Part shown: positions 62,532 to 64,000 of the stretch, one piece after another
Layout of the letters: every line of letters begins with the position of its first letter
How positions within the stretch are numbered: the stretch's first letter is position 1
DNA from: a virus
Strand: one strand, 5' to 3'
Length of the DNA stretch: 64,000 nt
IMG/VR virus record: IMGVR_UViG_3300047496_000430
Coordinates: 113,426-177,425 of that record
The notes under the pieces: model-generated
The model's database searches: none
What the model was told of the DNA's origin: nothing
The model's input: the letters and a program-made list of their open reading frames with translations, nothing else
Position numbers and translations under genes: made by a program

Positions 62532-63170
62532 ATGAACAAGTTCATCACCATCGCGTTTTTCGTCCTCATCGGGTGTGGTGGCACAGGCAACACGCTCGGT
62601 AGCAACCCCTCGACGGACACGGGCAGCAACAGCGTGGGCGCCACCGGACCGCAGGGTCCGCAAGGCGACCCCGGACAGGCAGGACCGCAGGGTCCGACAG
62701 GAGCGCAAGGACCCGCCGGTGCCCAGGGTCCTACGGGACCTGCCGGTGCGCAGGGCATAACTGGGCCGCAAGGTCCGGAGGGTCCGACTGGTCCGACTGG
62801 TGCGGTCGGTCCCGCCGGCGCGCAGGGACCGCAAGGTCCACAAGGAGTCGTCGGTGCGCAAGGTCCCATTGGGCCCCAGGGCGCAGCGGGGACCTTCGTG
62901 AAGGCGAACGTCTACTACGTCACCGCGACTGGCGATGTGCCGGCGACAACGGGTGGCTCCGTCTACGCCGCGTGCAAGTCGACCAAGGACGTTGTCCTGT
63001 CCGGCGGCTGCGTCGCGAAGCTCACCAACGTCCTCGGTCAGAACATCGTTGGCTCTTTCCCGGTAGCCGGAGGCGGCACGTCCGCTGACCGCTGGCAGTG
63101 CGAGGGCGCGAACAACACGTCAACCGACTTCTCCATCGCCACAACGGCCGTGTGCATCGCGATGCCGTAG
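62532..63170 (+). CDS. Collagen-like lipoprotein
   Basis: 212 aa from the ATG at 62532 (GGAGG 7 nt upstream). [19 protein letters not shown] is a type II signal peptide with lipobox LIGC (Cys15), so it should be lipidated after export. Then about 28 uninterrupted Gly-X-Y triplets ([15 protein letters not shown] and so on), able to form a collagen triple helix, and an 85-residue C-terminal domain with four Cys ([28 protein letters not shown]). A surface protein made during infection or lysogeny is more likely than a virion part because of the lipobox. Confidence 0.8.
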   Translation: MNKFITIAFFVLIGCGGTGNTLGSNPSTDTGSNSVGATGPQGPQGDPGQAGPQGPTGAQGPAGAQGPTGPAGAQGITGPQGPEGPTGPTGAVGPAGAQGPQGPQGVVGAQGPIGPQGAAGTFVKANVYYVTATGDVPATTGGSVYAACKSTKDVVLSGGCVAKLTNVLGQNIVGSFPVAGGGTSADRWQCEGANNTSTDFSIATTAVCIAMP

Positions 63171-63178
63171 GAGGCTCC

Positions 63179-63436
63179 ATGATTCTCAGTCTGCTCGGCG
63201 GGGCTCCGATTCTTCGGGGGCTCGCCACGTTTCGCGACGTACTCAAGAAGGTCGAGAAGGCTGTCGTTCTGGTGAAGAGTGAACAGCCTGTTCTGCTTTC
63301 ACTCAACCTGGTCCTCCCTCGTGAAGAGATGGAGGCATTGCTCCGCGACCCGCGCGTGCGGCGTGGACTGGACAACGCAGAGGTCATGAAGGCGGAACTT
63401 CCGACCTGCCCGCAGTGTGGAAAATTCACCGGATGA
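63179..63436 (+). CDS. Small hypothetical protein with C-terminal CxxC
   Basis: 85 aa, MILSLLGGAPILRGLATF. Helix, then LSLNLVLPREEMEALLRDP and a final CPQCGKFTG that could bind metal with a partner. GGAGG just upstream. Follows the lipoprotein in the same operon. Confidence 0.55.
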   Translation: MILSLLGGAPILRGLATFRDVLKKVEKAVVLVKSEQPVLLSLNLVLPREEMEALLRDPRVRRGLDNAEVMKAELPTCPQCGKFTG

Positions 63437-63452
63437 CCAGGCACAAGAACAG
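63420..63452 (+). promoter_or_regulatory. Phage-type promoter, shared motif
   Basis: GAAAAT with GGCACAAGAACA starting 20 nt from its first base; overlaps the 3' end of the preceding gene. Confidence 0.65.
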
Positions 63453-63463
63453 TGGAGGTCGAC

Positions 63464-64000
63464 ATGGCCGACAAGGATGACGTGTACCTCCAGGCTGAAC
63501 AGCTCGGCCTGGAAGTGCAAATCTCCACGAAAAGTGGGGATAAGAACAATGGACGGTTCAACCCCCGTCCCACGAAGGAGAGCATCACCATGAGCGCACG
63601 CGGCACCCACGCCACCCAGGAAACGCACGAAACCGCCACGCCCGCCGAGCAAGCTGTCGATGCCGCGGCTGGTCGCAATGAGCGACACGTCACGGAGGCC
63701 CGCTTCTCTCGCTTCGAGAACGAGGTGAGCTGCGACCACGCCAACCTCCACACCAAGGTCGACAGCATCGAGGGCGACGTGCGCCAACACGCCAGGCGCC
63801 TCGATGCTGTCGAGGGTCGCCTCGGCCTCGACCCCAAGAAGACGACGACGCGGACCGTCATCATAGCGCTTCTCAAGACCGCGGCCGTGGCGACGAGCTG
63901 GGCGCTCTTCACCGCAGGCGTCGCGCGCTACACGACGAAGAAGACGATGGCGTCGGCTGCCGCAGCTGCGGCGATTCCGATGCCGTCCGTCGGGGCGTGA
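63464..64000 (+). CDS. Membrane-anchored coiled-coil protein with an internal promoter and start
   Basis: Full frame of 178 aa from the ATG at 63464 (GGAGG upstream). A second start at 63590 (MSARGTHATQETHE, GAAGGAG upstream) gives 136 aa and lies just after the promoter at 63517-63548, which sits inside the frame. The shared C-terminal part has a coiled coil (DSIEGDVRQHARRLDAVEG) and a hydrophobic helix (TVIIALLKTAAVATSWALFT), ending at the last base of the window. The first 42 codons may be a separate short gene overlapping by chance. Confidence 0.55.
   Translation: MADKDDVYLQAEQLGLEVQISTKSGDKNNGRFNPRPTKESITMSARGTHATQETHETATPAEQAVDAAAGRNERHVTEARFSRFENEVSCDHANLHTKVDSIEGDVRQHARRLDAVEGRLGLDPKKTTTRTVIIALLKTAAVATSWALFTAGVARYTTKKTMASAAAAAAIPMPSVGA
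63517..63548 (+). promoter_or_regulatory. Phage-type promoter, shared motif, inside a gene
   Basis: GCAAAT with GGGATAAGAACA starting 20 nt from its first base, inside the frame 63464-64000. Confidence 0.7.

Noticed and set aside
1-64000. Recoding of TGA as a sense codon throughout the phage
   Set aside because: Many genes end at TGA overlapping the next start (ATGA, GTGA, TGATG), so TGA is a normal stop; only two local read-through candidates remain.
1-64000. CRISPR array, integrase, transposase or attachment site
   Set aside because: No regular short repeats with unique spacers, no DDE or tyrosine-recombinase motifs and no terminal inverted repeats were seen.

Overview
This window looks like part of the genome of a large tailed bacteriophage (Caudoviricetes) infecting a high-GC Gram-negative host. 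The evidence is gene-dense, tightly overlapping, almost one-directional coding; a tape-measure / baseplate / beta-helix fibre set; HNH homing-type endonucleases; dozens of small Cys-rich proteins of unknown function; a phage-encoded sigma factor; and a phage-encoded tmRNA. One small protein (29122-29754) recalls a regulator family I associate with deltaproteobacteria, but host assignment is only a guess. No terminase, capsid, replication or lysis gene is visible, so this is a fraction of a bigger genome.

Layout. Nearly everything from 1 to 59290 is read on the minus strand (transcription right to left); 59366-64000 is read on the plus strand, so the genome diverges at about 59.3 kb. Reading in the direction of transcription: putative tape measure (59290-55646), baseplate/tail-hub-like proteins (55643-50670), an HNH endonuclease, then a cassette of Gly/Ala-rich proteins (49835-45534), several of which share a short 'AFLDELEKI' tag. 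Next come small unknowns, a sigma-70-family factor (43423-42635), a 63-aa protein matching the motif-A segment of family A DNA polymerases, and a tmRNA (42420-42051). A long run of accessory genes follows: a DUF932-like protein, an ADP-ribosyltransferase with the AFLDELEKI tag next to a NADAR ADP-ribose hydrolase, an orphan HTH, and many zinc-ribbon proteins. Two more virion proteins (31689-29754) lie inside that run. After further small accessory genes (28.8-18.0 kb) there is a second virion block (17879-8265: a 1131-aa structural protein, two fibres with a shared N-terminal module, and a beta-helix fibre), followed by a glycosyltransferase, a SET-domain methyltransferase, a GNAT acetyltransferase and unknowns. 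The plus-strand arm holds an HNH endonuclease, small unknowns and a collagen-like lipoprotein.

Control. At least fourteen sites share a promoter-like element: (G/T/C)CAA(C/T)(T) with GG(C/G)A(T/C)AAGA starting exactly 20 nt after its first base. It usually lies just before an operon, and in five places directly after a hairpin terminator ending in ...TTCTAG. The layout resembles flagellar sigma-28 promoters (TAAA-N15-GCCGATAA), and the phage sigma factor is an obvious candidate reader. The accessory operons thus appear to be insulated terminator-promoter units, while I found no such element in front of the tail genes. A tmRNA, protein-modifying enzymes (ART, SET, GNAT), an ADP-ribose eraser and tagged virion proteins together suggest a phage that remodels host translation and proteins, possibly with injected effectors.
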